Assembly (NCBI RefSeq): GCF_000428485.1
Contig: NZ_AUAA01000017.1
Coordinates: forward strand, 1-64,000
Reading direction: 5' to 3'
DNA length: 64,000 nucleotides
Source of the DNA: Epilithonimonas tenax DSM 16811
Lineage (GTDB): Bacteria; Bacteroidota; Bacteroidia; Flavobacteriales; Weeksellaceae
Numbering within the stretch: position 1 is the stretch's first letter; each line of letters starts with the position of its first letter. Shown piece by piece: positions 1-7,234 of this stretch. Under the pieces are notes generated by a model. It searched no databases, was not told the origin of the DNA, and saw only the letters and a program-made list of their open reading frames with translations. Made by a program: the position numbers and the translations under genes.

Positions 1-208
1 TTCCACGCAGAGGAAAATCATCAACGGTTATTTCCGGAACAAAACCTTTTGACTGTAATAGCAGAGAAGAAAACTCTTTCGGAGCAGTATTTTTCTCTTC
101 AAAATAGATGTGCAGGATTTGGTTTTCTTCTTCAAATTTTACAATCTCAAAATACTCAATGAGAAGTTCCGGTAAAAATAATTTAAGGAGTTCGACATCA
201 TTTAACAT
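1..208 (-). CDS. ISAon1-like transposase, N-terminal fragment (runs off the window)
   Basis: The reading frame starts at an ATG at 206-208 on the minus strand and stays open to base 1, giving the first 69 or so residues. It begins MLNDVELLKLFLPELLIEYF and continues into FVPEITVDDFPLRG. I recognise this as the N-terminal region of the ISAon1-type transposases that are common in Chryseobacterium; this part is usually followed by a basic, Trp-rich DNA-binding segment and a DDE core that would lie left of the window. The rest is not visible, so I cannot say whether the gene is intact. Family assignment is from memory of the N-terminal sequence, not from a search. Confidence 0.6.
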   Translation of the reverse strand, partial: MLNDVELLKLFLPELLIEYFEIVKFEEENQILHIYFEEKNTAPKEFSSLLLQSKGFVPEITVDDFPLRG

Positions 209-291
209 CCTTCAAAATTATTAATTTTTATCTTTCTCCCCAAGTTTTGGAATTGATCCAAAAAATGCGCAAAAAACAGTCGTAAATTAAC

Positions 292-323
292 AAAAAAAAG
301 GAGAATCAAAAAAATGATTCTCC
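292..323 (-). terminator. Rho-independent terminator of the initiator tRNA
   Basis: A 9-bp perfect stem pairs 300-308 with 315-323 around a 6-base loop. On the minus strand it is followed by an uninterrupted T run (A run at 292-299 on plus). It lies 5 bases beyond the tRNA 3' end. Confidence 0.8.
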
Positions 324-327
324 TTAC

Positions 328-403
<76 letters not shown>

Positions 404-406
404 ATG

Positions 407-437
407 CAAAGATACAACTTTTATTATATCATACAAG
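407..437 (-). promoter_or_regulatory. Promoter of the initiator tRNA
   Basis: On the minus strand a perfect Bacteroidota -7 box, TATCTTTG (407-414), lies a few bases upstream of the mature 5' end. A TTG (434-436) sits 19 bases upstream, which fits the -33 element of this phylum. Confidence 0.65.
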
Positions 438-523
438 TTTATGAGTCATTTTATATTAATTTAATTTCTACGCACTGATATTCAGTTGATTATAGCTCAG
501 ATTATGTTTTAACTATAAAAATA

Positions 524-554
524 GTTGTAAGATTGAAATTTAATTCTAAATTTG
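524..554 (+). promoter_or_regulatory. Promoter of the blaI-M56 operon
   Basis: GTTG (524-527), a 19-base spacer and TAAATTTG (547-554) match the Bacteroidota -33/-7 promoter pattern. Transcription would begin near 560, giving a leader of about 45 bases before the blaI ATG. Confidence 0.6.
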
Positions 555-576
555 TATTACTAAGTTTTTAGTGATA
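555..576 (+). promoter_or_regulatory. Probable BlaI operator
   Basis: An imperfect dyad (TATTACTAA, 4 bases, TTAGTGATA; 8 of 9 arm positions pair) begins immediately after the -7 box and overlaps the predicted start site. BlaI/MecI repressors bind dyads containing TACTA-type half sites; a repressor here would block the promoter and autoregulate the operon. The link to BlaI is inference from position and half-site resemblance. Confidence 0.5.
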
Positions 577-605
577 TAAGATTGATTGTTTTTAAAAGTA
601 AGATT

Positions 606-965
606 ATGAATAAGTTAACGAAGGCGGAAGGGCAGGTGATGCAATATCTTTGGCAGATAGAGAAAGGATTTTTAAAAGACGTTTTAGAATTATTCCCGGA
701 GCCAAAGCCGCACACCAACACCATTTCTACAATCCTTAAGATTCTGATGGAGAAAGGATTCGTTAATTTCAAAACCTTTGGCAGGCAGCACGAATATTTT
801 CCTGTGATCAGTAAAGAAAACTACAGCGGCAAATCCATCAGAAGTCTGGTGAAGAATTATTTCGAAGGATCTTACACAAACGCTGTTTCGTTTTTGGTAG
901 AAAAAAATGAGATCAGTGTCAAAGATCTGGAGCTGTTGTTGGATGAACTTAAAAACAAGGACTGA
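606..965 (+). CDS. BlaI/MecI/CopY family transcriptional repressor
   Basis: A 119-residue winged-helix repressor. The start is the ATG at 606; the upstream TTG at 582 would add eight residues not typical of the family. The N-terminus MNKLTKAEGQVMQYLWQ matches the family opening helix, and HTNTISTILKILMEKGFV is the recognition helix and wing. The acidic C-terminus (about residues 85-119) is the dimerisation part that the partner protease cleaves in the classical BlaI/BlaR1 system. Its TGA overlaps the ATG of the M56 gene by one base, so the two are translationally coupled. Expected to repress its own operon through the dyad at 555-576. The natural signal in flavobacteria is not known; a beta-lactam role should not be assumed. 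Confidence 0.9.
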   Translation: MNKLTKAEGQVMQYLWQIEKGFLKDVLELFPEPKPHTNTISTILKILMEKGFVNFKTFGRQHEYFPVISKENYSGKSIRSLVKNYFEGSYTNAVSFLVEKNEISVKDLELLLDELKNKD

Positions 966-2803
966 TGGAAGCTTTTATGTTTTATTTGGGCAAGATGATC
1001 CTGTGTTCAGCGGTAATGTTTGCTTACTACTTATTGTTCTTAAAGGATAAGACATTTCATCATTACAATCGTTTTTACCTTTTATTGATGGTCATTATCA
1101 GCCTGGTTCTCCCACTGATAAAGGTGTCTTATTTCACCATAGAAACCAATCAGAATTTTTATTTGTTGCTAAGCCAACTCAATCAAAAACAATTTCAAAA
1201 CTCAGCTCATGACATCACTAATTATTCAGTTTTTTATGCGATTATTGGAGTGGTTTCAATCATTCTTTTAATCAGATTGCTACTGGGAATTGTAAAGATC
1301 CAATCGATCAGGAAACGGTTTCCGAACGAGATAATAGAAGGGATCAGGTTTTATCAGACCAATTTAGACAACGCACCTTTTTCATTCTTCCGAAATCTGT
1401 TCTGGAAAGAGTCTATTCAATTGGATTCTCCTGTAGGACAGCAGATTTTGAAACACGAGATGGTTCATATCCAGCAAAAACATAGTTGGGACAAACTTCT
1501 GATGCAGACCGTAAAATCGGTGTTCTGGTTCAATCCCTTGTTTTATTTTATCAACAAAGAAATCAATCTTATTCATGAATACTTGGCGGACAACAAGGCA
1601 GTGAAAAAATCCGATACCAGAGCATTTGCGCAGATGCTTCTGGGGAGTCATTTCTCTGGGTCGGTCATCCCTGTTACGAGTCCTTTTTTATCCTCTAACC
1701 TCAAAAAAAGACTTAAAATGCTTACGAAAAACCAAACCAAGTACAGCTATGCACGCAAACTTTTTGCGCTACCAATTTTATTCCTGATGGTGTTTGCCTA
1801 CATGGTGAATGCCAAAAATAAAGAAATCACGGAAACGAACAAAGCGATAGACCTCGCAGTAAAAGAACTTAAAAATGACACGATAAAACCCAAAGCTTCT
1901 GAGCTTGATAGTCTTACTGCAAACCATCAAAGACAAAGCAATATGTATTCTGATGCTTTGCAGGAAGATCATTTGAAAATGTCCGCGATCAGTACAAAAA
2001 TGGCTGATAAAAGCAAAGCATTATCAGCGCTTACAAAAGCCAAAAAGGAGGAAACACCAGAATACAAAGCTTTGGAGAATGAGATGCAAGCGCTTGCCAG
2101 CCAAATGGAAAGCATCGTGAGTTCCGAAAATTACAGAAAAAATCTGAAAGGCCTGCAAGAAAGTTCAGCAGCCATTGGAAAACTTTGTGATTCTCCCGAA
2201 TTCAAAAAGAAAATAGCCGATGCAGCCAAAAAAGCCGCTGAAGCTGAAAAAATGGTTAATTCTCCAGAATTTAAAAAGAGAATTGCTGATGCTGAGAAAC
2301 GTGCAGAACAAGCTGTAGCAAAAGTTTATGATTCTCCTGAATTTAAAAAAAGACTCGAGTTTGCAGAGAAATTAGCACAATCAACTTCTGATAATTTTGG
2401 AAAGATTTACAATGAAGCAGATTTTGAGAAAATGATAACAGACCAATATGGGAAAGATGCTTTTACTAATGGAACTGTAGCTTTTGGTTTTGATGCTTCT
2501 GATTTACCAGATTTTAAAGATTTTTCTTCCAATTTCAATTATAATTTTTCTAATGATATATTCTATAAGACAGAAAAAACTACGCTTACTCCAAAAGAGT
2601 TGAAAAAATTGGAAAAAAAAAGAGCAGAGCTTCAAAAAAAGCAAAAGGAATTATTGGAGGAGCAAAAAAAGCTTCAGAAAAAACAACAGGAATTGAATAA
2701 AGAAGCGCGCCAGAATAATCCGCTGAAAATCAGTTTTAATTCTAGCTTGGATTCTCCGAAAGCATTTGTTTATAATAAAAATAGGCATCTACATACAATT
2801 TGA
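965..2803 (+). CDS. M56 (BlaR1/MecR1-like) membrane metallopeptidase, C-terminus cut off by an insertion
   Basis: Partner sensor-protease of the upstream BlaI repressor. Hydrophobic helices at about residues 5-25, 35-50, 90-110 and 265-285 flank a zinc site HEMVH (residues 164-168) with a later HEYLADNKAV segment. The C-terminal half is charged coiled coil with three spaced copies of SPEFKK (starting near 409, 432 and 456) and a Lys/Glu/Gln-rich stretch near 535-575; there is no penicillin-binding domain. The frame enters an IS element at base 2784, reads six codons that are wholly or partly IS sequence (RHLHTI) and stops inside its terminal repeat. Removing the IS and one target duplication joins codon 606 in frame to the remnant at 6936-7211, giving an ancestral protein of about 697 residues. 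The protease core is intact, so partial activity is possible. Confidence 0.9.
   Translation: MEAFMFYLGKMILCSAVMFAYYLLFLKDKTFHHYNRFYLLLMVIISLVLPLIKVSYFTIETNQNFYLLLSQLNQKQFQNSAHDITNYSVFYAIIGVVSIILLIRLLLGIVKIQSIRKRFPNEIIEGIRFYQTNLDNAPFSFFRNLFWKESIQLDSPVGQQILKHEMVHIQQKHSWDKLLMQTVKSVFWFNPLFYFINKEINLIHEYLADNKAVKKSDTRAFAQMLLGSHFSGSVIPVTSPFLSSNLKKRLKMLTKNQTKYSYARKLFALPILFLMVFAYMVNAKNKEITETNKAIDLAVKELKNDTIKPKASELDSLTANHQRQSNMYSDALQEDHLKMSAISTKMADKSKALSALTKAKKEETPEYKALENEMQALASQMESIVSSENYRKNLKGLQESSAAIGKLCDSPEFKKKIADAAKKAAEAEKMVNSPEFKKRIADAEKRAEQAVAKVYDSPEFKKRLEFAEKLAQSTSDNFGKIYNEADFEKMITDQYGKDAFTNGTVAFGFDASDLPDFKDFSSNFNYNFSNDIFYKTEKTTLTPKELKKLEKKRAELQKKQKELLEEQKKLQKKQQELNKEARQNNPLKISFNSSLDSPKAFVYNKNRHLHTI
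2776..2783. repeat. Target-site duplication, left copy
   Basis: The 8 bases TAAAAATA directly before the left terminal repeat are identical to 6929-6936 directly after the right one. Eight bases is the duplication length known for the IS1595 family. Confidence 0.9.
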
Positions 2804-2806
2804 CAC
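2784..2806 (+). repeat. IS1595-type left terminal inverted repeat
   Basis: Matches the reverse complement of 6906-6928 at 22 of 23 positions (difference at position 5). It contains the stop codon that ends the truncated M56 protein. Confidence 0.9.
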
Positions 2807-2820
2807 CAATTATTTTATTA

Positions 2821-2855
2821 AAAGAACCGACATAAAATATGTCGGTTCTTTTTGT
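2821..2855 (+). terminator. Strong hairpin just inside the left end of the IS
   Basis: A perfect 14-bp stem (2821-2834 with 2838-2851) with a 3-base loop, followed by a short T run. It would stop transcripts that enter the element from the M56 operon. Confidence 0.6.
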
Positions 2856-2991
2856 TTGTATTAAAAAAGTAATATATTTGTTTGAAATTCTCTTGAATTG
2901 TCTCTTACACAATCAAGAACTTATAACATTCTAATAACTTAGACTAATACAGTCTCCAATAACGTTTATTTAATCTCAAAAAATTCTAAAT

Positions 2992-3171
2992 ATGGATCAA
3001 TCTGTATTTAAGGTTGGAGACATTGCTTATCTAAACTCCAACCCAAAAGTTAAAATGTATGTTGTAAATGTTAATTCAAATGAACTAATTAGAGTTAAGT
3101 ATTTTAAAACAGGATTAGTTAGAGCTTCTTCTGATTTTATACCTAAACTATTTGAGTTACAAAACAAATAA
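2992..3171 (+). CDS. Small basic protein, DUF2158-like (IS passenger)
   Basis: A 59-residue frame from ATG 2992 to TAA 3169-3171. The opening MDQSVFKVGDIAYLNSNPKV and the later VKYFKTGLVRASSDFIPKL resemble small beta-barrel proteins of the YodC/DUF2158 kind (an FKVGD start, a central VVNV strand, then a short basic tail). No signal peptide or membrane segment. It lies alone on the plus strand between the left IS end and the convergent exported-protein operon. Function unknown; family resemblance is weak because the protein is so short. It could also be a regulator or part of a toxin-antitoxin pair, but no partner is visible. Confidence 0.55.
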   Translation: MDQSVFKVGDIAYLNSNPKVKMYVVNVNSNELIRVKYFKTGLVRASSDFIPKLFELQNK

Positions 3172-3269
3172 TTACATTAGAATTGGAGAATTTTATTTTT
3201 CTCCAATTCTTAATTTTTATACATATTATATATCCGTTTACAAATCCACTTATAAGCTGATTTCTTTTA

Positions 3270-3662
3270 CTAAAAAGTGATTGTATAAATTCGATTAATA
3301 TTTTCGGAAATTAAATGTAATTTTTTCTCATCACTATCTTTTGAGGATACTATTAACATCATAAATGATGTTTGTTTTGAATCTAAAACCATAAACATAA
3401 TTTTATTTTCTTTAGAAAAATCTTCACCTTTAATGGTATAAGTTGTTTTTTCATCATTATCTTGATTAATAAAAACTATTTTTTTATTTTCCAAATCAAT
3501 GTTGATCTTATAAGAAATTTTTAAAACAGGACTCCATTCAGACCATTTATCATTATTTGTTCTATGCGTATACTTAAAATCGGTTGCTTTAATATTTATT
3601 GATGTTTGTGCAAACCCTATTGAGAATATACTCAATAACATAGTGATTAATATTTTTTTCAT
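3270..3662 (-). CDS. Exported protein of unknown function (IS passenger)
   Basis: 130 residues with a clear Sec signal peptide (MKKILITMLLSIFSIGFAQ, cleavage expected after the FAQ). The mature part is a run of predicted beta strands with many Lys and Asp and no cysteines; I recognise no domain. It is the last gene of a three-gene minus-strand operon: only three bases separate it from the lipoprotein gene upstream. The base composition is more AT-rich than the surrounding chromosome, in keeping with its place inside the IS. Confidence 0.7.
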   Translation of the reverse strand: MKKILITMLLSIFSIGFAQTSINIKATDFKYTHRTNNDKWSEWSPVLKISYKINIDLENKKIVFINQDNDEKTTYTIKGEDFSKENKIMFMVLDSKQTSFMMLIVSSKDSDEKKLHLISENINRIYTITF

Positions 3663-3665
3663 AAT

Positions 3666-4202
3666 TTATTCTTTAGACATTGCATCATATAATTTCATAT
3701 TCAATTTGTTCATTCTTTTTATTTGAGAACTTGATAAATGTTCACCTCGATGTATTTTTGAAATCTTTTCGTCCAATTCTTGAGCTTTATCTAAAACGTC
3801 CGGGTATGTATTCATAGCGTGAATATCTCCATTTATTGTTTTTTGATACAAATCAGTATATTCATTCATAACCTTCTCATAATCATTCAATATCTCATCA
3901 ACATTATTATTTGAAGATGTTTCTTTAATTGCTTTTTCGAGTTCTAAATCTTCTTTATCTTTAAGTATTTTAGCCGGACATTTTTTAAAATTTTCAGCTA
4001 CTTGTTTTTCTAATTCTACCAAATCAGAACCAGTATAACTTATACCGATAATCTCAATTTGTTGCTCATAACGGTCTCGTTTGTCACCGTGAGCATCAAG
4101 TGCAAGACATTTTAAATCTGCTACAGTTTGAGCATCTTTTTTAAGCTTACTGCAAGAACTAAATAGTCCTGCAATCAATAATGTGTAAGTAAGTTTTCTC
4201 AT
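3666..4202 (-). CDS. Lipoprotein of unknown function (IS passenger)
   Basis: 178 residues. The N-terminus MRKLTYTLLIAGLFSSCSKL has a lipobox (LFSSC) with Cys17 as the likely lipidated residue. The mature part looks all-helical and highly charged, with runs such as DKEDLELEKAIKETSS and a C-terminal RMNKLNMKLYDAMSKE. Middle gene of the passenger operon, 13 bases downstream of the 4216-4593 gene and 3 bases upstream of the 3270-3662 gene. That all three products are exported suggests a shared envelope role. No family recognised. Confidence 0.7.
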   Translation of the reverse strand: MRKLTYTLLIAGLFSSCSKLKKDAQTVADLKCLALDAHGDKRDRYEQQIEIIGISYTGSDLVELEKQVAENFKKCPAKILKDKEDLELEKAIKETSSNNNVDEILNDYEKVMNEYTDLYQKTINGDIHAMNTYPDVLDKAQELDEKISKIHRGEHLSSSQIKRMNKLNMKLYDAMSKE

Positions 4203-4215
4203 CGTTTTTAAATTT

Positions 4216-4593
4216 TTATTGATAATAATATGGACTGTCCCAAAGTTGATTTAATCTATTCTTAACTTTATTGAAATGCTCAAGTTGTTGATTATTCATA
4301 AGATTTGTAGATGCTAATAAACTTGTCCATAAATCGTTAAGGCTTTCAACAGCTTTAGGATAAGTTTCATCCACGTATTTTTTGCTTTTATTTTTATAAA
4401 TCAATGCTTCATAATCGGCGACTAACTTATCCCATTCTTTTAAAGCTTTATTACATCGAACATTAAATAATTGTTTTTGTTCATTATTATATCTTTTAGA
4501 ATATTCTCGTTCCTGTTTGTACTGTTTGTATGTCTTTTGCGCAGACAGCATTCCACAGGAAAACACTAAACATGTGTAAATGATTTTTTTCAT
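4216..4593 (-). CDS. Exported helical protein of unknown function (IS passenger)
   Basis: 125 residues starting MKKIIYTCLVFSCGMLSAQK; either a Sec signal peptide cleaved after SAQ or, less likely, a lipobox at one of the two early cysteines. The mature part is Lys/Tyr/Asn-rich and helical (repeated KxY and ExY patterns), with one internal cysteine in FNVRCNKALKEW. First gene of the passenger operon; its promoter and leader must lie in the inverted-repeat-rich region to the right (4594-5089). It faces away from the transposase. No family recognised. Confidence 0.68.
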   Translation of the reverse strand: MKKIIYTCLVFSCGMLSAQKTYKQYKQEREYSKRYNNEQKQLFNVRCNKALKEWDKLVADYEALIYKNKSKKYVDETYPKAVESLNDLWTSLLASTNLMNNQQLEHFNKVKNRLNQLWDSPYYYQ

Positions 4594-4668
4594 AGTTATT
4601 AAAAGTTGATTGTTAAGAATTCTTTGCTCATAAAGTCAAACTCCACAAAAGTATTTTGAAGAGTTTTA

Positions 4669-4684
4669 ATTTCCGTACGGAAAT
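4669..4684. repeat. 16-bp perfect palindrome
   Basis: ATTTCCGTACGGAAAT reads the same on both strands. It lies 75 bases upstream of the passenger operon start, so it could be a binding site for a dimeric regulator. No factor can be named. Confidence 0.6.
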
Positions 4685-4740
4685 CCGTAATCTGATACAT
4701 AAAAATGATTTTTAGTTTCTTCCCAGACCCGAAGAAGGAT

Positions 4741-4840
4741 GATTATTAGATAAGAAGAAAGCGTGGGTACTGTTGACGAATCTTATCTAACAGGCTCTGG
4801 TAAGACCTTGGACTAAAATAAGTAACAGCCCACGCCATAG
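4741..4840. ncRNA. Candidate structured RNA or leader (strand uncertain)
   Basis: GCGTGGG (4761-4767) pairs with CCCACGC (4829-4835), and CTGTT (4770-4774) extends the helix with AACAG (4824-4828): 12 pairs with a 2-base bulge, closing a 49-base loop. Inside, TCTTA (4781-4785) can pair with TAAGA (4801-4805). Alternatively CTTATCTAA (4782-4790) pairs perfectly with TTAGATAAG (4746-4754), which lies outside the main helix and would make a pseudoknot or a switch. On the minus strand this sits in the leader of the passenger operon. The pairing is seen; function is inference. Confidence 0.4.
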
Positions 4841-4939
4841 ATATATAGCGTAGGTCAGTTCACTTATTCTCGTCCTAAAATTTACCAGATTTCGTTAGAG
4901 AGAAAAGTTAAACACTTCCTATGTTTTCGTTGATGTTTA

Positions 4940-4962
4940 TTATGGATATTCCATATCCATAA
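4940..4962. repeat. Short hairpin upstream of the transposase
   Basis: TTATGGATAT (4940-4949) and ATATCCATAA (4953-4962) form a 10-bp stem with a 3-base loop, about 130 bases before the transposase ATG. Confidence 0.6.
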
Positions 4963-5089
4963 TTTGAAACAAATATAAGTAATTTGATGACTATTAATTA
5001 ATCCCAGTCAAACTTTAGCTTTTATTAGCACTCAATTATCTTATAAATACGTCCGAAAACGGATATAAATCATATCTAAAATAAATGAT

Positions 5090-6016
5090 ATGAATATTTT
5101 CGACGACTTTAAATTTAACTCAGTTAAAACACTAATCAAAACCTTTCCAGATGAACAAACGTGTATTAATTATCTTGAAAAAATTCTTTGGAATGGCGAA
5201 CCAGTTTCACCTTTTGATAAAACAGCCAAGGTTTATAAATGTAAAAATAACAGATACAAATGCAGTAAAACAAAGAAATATTTTACAGTAAAAAGTATTA
5301 CGATATTCAAAAACTCAAATGTTTTGCTTCAGGATTGGTTCTTAGCCATTTGGTATTATACATCACACAAATGTGGCTTATCATCAATGCAGTTGCATAG
5401 AGACTTAGAACTAACACAAAAAACAACTTGGCTTTTACTTAATAAATTAAGAAAATCTTCTGCATTTGAAAATGGTCATATATTAGCAAATGAAGTTGAG
5501 ATTGATGAAACTTATGTAGGTGGTAAAAATAAAAATCGTCACTCAAATAAGAAATTTAAAAATTCACAAGGAAGAAGTTTAAAAAGTAAAATCCCTGTCT
5601 TTGGAATGATTGAGAGAGGTGGTAAGGTTAATGCTATCGTTGTAAAATCAACAACTGCAAAGGAATTATTGCCAATTATATTAAGAACTATTGAAATAGG
5701 AGATACTACATATACTGATGAATGGCTGGCATATACTGACTTAGGTAAATATTATGACCATTCAAAAGTTAATCACGGAGATAAGCAATATGTTGTTGGT
5801 AATACTCATACAAATACAATTGAAAATTTTTGGAGTCAATTGAAAAGAGCAATAGTAAATCCACATAGATTCGTATCAAACAAGCATTTACAAAAATATG
5901 TTGATGAATTTGTTTTCAGACATAACACGTGCAAAATGCAAACTAAAGAAAGATTTATTCATTTAATAACACATATTGAAGGTCCAAATTTAACTTACAA
6001 ACAACTAACAGCTTAA
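5090..6016 (+). CDS. IS1595-family transposase
   Basis: 308 residues, about the usual length. The N-terminal part (about 40-75, YKCKNNRYKCSKTKKYFTV) is a reduced zinc-ribbon: two cysteines remain where the family usually has four. The catalytic core follows: first acidic motif VEIDETYVGGKNKNRH, with Asp139 and the GGK typical of the family; second Asp in TDEWLAYTDLGK; and the final HTNTIENFWSQLKRAI block, whose Glu is the usual third residue. The frame is intact and both element ends are well preserved, so the element may still move. It is transcribed toward the 6085 gene, 68 bases downstream. Confidence 0.93.
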   Translation: MNIFDDFKFNSVKTLIKTFPDEQTCINYLEKILWNGEPVSPFDKTAKVYKCKNNRYKCSKTKKYFTVKSITIFKNSNVLLQDWFLAIWYYTSHKCGLSSMQLHRDLELTQKTTWLLLNKLRKSSAFENGHILANEVEIDETYVGGKNKNRHSNKKFKNSQGRSLKSKIPVFGMIERGGKVNAIVVKSTTAKELLPIILRTIEIGDTTYTDEWLAYTDLGKYYDHSKVNHGDKQYVVGNTHTNTIENFWSQLKRAIVNPHRFVSNKHLQKYVDEFVFRHNTCKMQTKERFIHLITHIEGPNLTYKQLTA

Positions 6017-6084
6017 GATATATGATTCCTTATTCAGATAATAATTTACGGATATTATTATAAATATTAAAATTATAGATTAAA

Positions 6085-6888
6085 ATGGCAGATGAAAACA
6101 GAATGATAACATTTCAATACGCAAGGAATAATTGGGATGTTTACAAAAGAAAAGATATTCCAGATAGTTTAAAGTGTATGACAAAGGCAGAGATAAATGA
6201 ATATCTGAGCGCAGATATTAATATTCTATCGTCTTATCAAGATAATCAATTAATTCCAAGAAATAAATTTTCTGGAGTTTATTTGATTCAAGAACCTTAT
6301 GATTATATTATTGTAGATTATATATTACCTGATAATGGTAGAGCTCCTCATCCAACAACAGGAGCCCTAATCCCGGATAAATTTGAGGCTAGGTTATATT
6401 TTACAGGGACAGGCGATTATTTGGCTGCTTACACAAGAAACGATGCTGCTCATCCGGAATCCTTTAGTTTGGCGGGTAGCAGTAAAAATTTCAATAATAG
6501 TGATGTTTATTATGCTTTCGCAGGGATGAGTAAAGTTCAAACTATTGAATCACATTACTTTAATCTTAAAAGATTCAAAGATTACAGAAATCTGAGTGGC
6601 GTTCCAAGATTACACTTGGCCGTATATTTCAGAAATCTCCCGATAGGAAATACTAATTTCACCATCCAAGTGTTTGGCTGCAAAGGTTCGATTCCAACGA
6701 TCAATACAAATACTAATCAATTTGAAGTGGCTATGCAATATAAAAAATTATGCTCTGTTCCTGCAGTTGTTGGAAATTATTCCGCGCCGTCAACTGTTTG
6801 GGATAGTCAAAACGTAGGCTGGATTGATTATTACACATCTACAAATACAATAAAAATATATGACAGTTCAGGTCTTCAAATTAACTAA
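6085..6888 (+). CDS. Unknown 267-residue protein (IS passenger, downstream of transposase)
   Basis: Starts MADENRMITFQYARNNWDVY with no signal peptide and no membrane segment, so probably cytoplasmic. The sequence is rich in aromatic residues and predicted beta strands, with motifs such as FSGVYLIQEPYDYIIVDYIL, a GALIPDKFEARLYF stretch and VPRLHLAVYFRNLPIG in the middle. Two cysteines occur late (FGCKGS and KKLCSV). I recognise no family. It follows the transposase on the same strand by 68 bases and ends 17 bases before the right terminal repeat, so it may share the transposase transcript. Whether it helps transposition or is unrelated cargo cannot be told. Confidence 0.75.
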   Translation: MADENRMITFQYARNNWDVYKRKDIPDSLKCMTKAEINEYLSADINILSSYQDNQLIPRNKFSGVYLIQEPYDYIIVDYILPDNGRAPHPTTGALIPDKFEARLYFTGTGDYLAAYTRNDAAHPESFSLAGSSKNFNNSDVYYAFAGMSKVQTIESHYFNLKRFKDYRNLSGVPRLHLAVYFRNLPIGNTNFTIQVFGCKGSIPTINTNTNQFEVAMQYKKLCSVPAVVGNYSAPSTVWDSQNVGWIDYYTSTNTIKIYDSSGLQIN

Positions 6889-6905
6889 TTATATTTCTTA
6901 ACTTA

Positions 6906-6928
6906 GTGTCAAATTGTATGTAGGTGCC
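6906..6928 (-). repeat. IS1595-type right terminal inverted repeat
   Basis: Reverse complement of 2784-2806 with one mismatch; ends in ...GCC, so the element begins GGC on both strands. Confidence 0.9.
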
Positions 6929-6936
6929 TAAAAATA
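6929..6936. repeat. Target-site duplication, right copy
   Basis: TAAAAATA, identical to 2776-2783. Confidence 0.9.
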
Positions 6937-7211
6937 TTACTCCACCACAAAGAATCAGTAAATCAAACCAAGTTATTATTTTTGATAAAACTACAGATGG
7001 CAATCCACAGCGTGTTTTTAAAGCAGATGCGATTAAAATAACTAATACATCTGATGCTAAAGGTTCATTTAATCCTAATAAAGCAAAAGTTTATATTAAT
7101 GGGAAACTTACTGATATAAAAGAGGTTGACAAAATAGACCCCAATATGGTTGCATCAGTTAATATTTTTAGCACAAATGATGCTGGTAAAATTGAAATCA
7201 TTACAAAATAA
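6936..7211 (+). pseudogene. Separated 3' end of the M56 peptidase gene
   Basis: A 91-codon remnant starting ITPPQRISKSNQ. A GTG at 6924, partly IS sequence, could in principle start it, but no ribosome site or promoter is evident. The tail NKAKVYINGKLTDIKEVDKI followed by DPNMVASVNIFSTNDAGKIE resembles the TonB-plug-like end (a short VYINGK ... IDP..I.S..V pattern) found at the C-terminus of many Bacteroidota M56 proteins. The base-exact in-frame junction with codon 606 of the 965-2803 frame, across the target duplication, proves they were one gene. Confidence 0.88.
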
Positions 7212-7234
7212 ACAACTTACATTCATAACACTTT

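Larger units (their letters stand above)
4594..5089. other. Non-coding divergent region inside the IS, rich in inverted repeats
   Basis: 496 bases without a convincing gene, between the divergent passenger operon and the transposase. It contains a 16-bp perfect palindrome (4669-4684), a larger stem with an inner alternative pairing (4741-4840) and a 9 to 10-bp hairpin with a 3-base loop (4940-4962). It should hold the promoters of both directions. Confidence 0.7.
2784..6928. mobile_element. IS1595-family element with passenger genes (4,145 bp)
   Basis: Bounded by 23-bp inverted repeats beginning GG (2784-2806 and 6906-6928, one mismatch) and an exact 8-bp target duplication. It holds one IS1595-type transposase (5090-6016) plus five other genes: a small basic protein at 2992, a three-gene minus-strand operon of exported proteins (3270-4593), and an unknown 267-residue protein (6085-6888). 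It also holds a 496-bp non-coding stretch rich in inverted repeats. Passenger genes are known in several IS1595 subgroups; these passengers I do not recognise. The insertion splits the M56 gene, and the reading frame is restored exactly when the element is removed. The near-perfect ends and perfect duplication suggest a fairly recent insertion. Confidence 0.92.
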
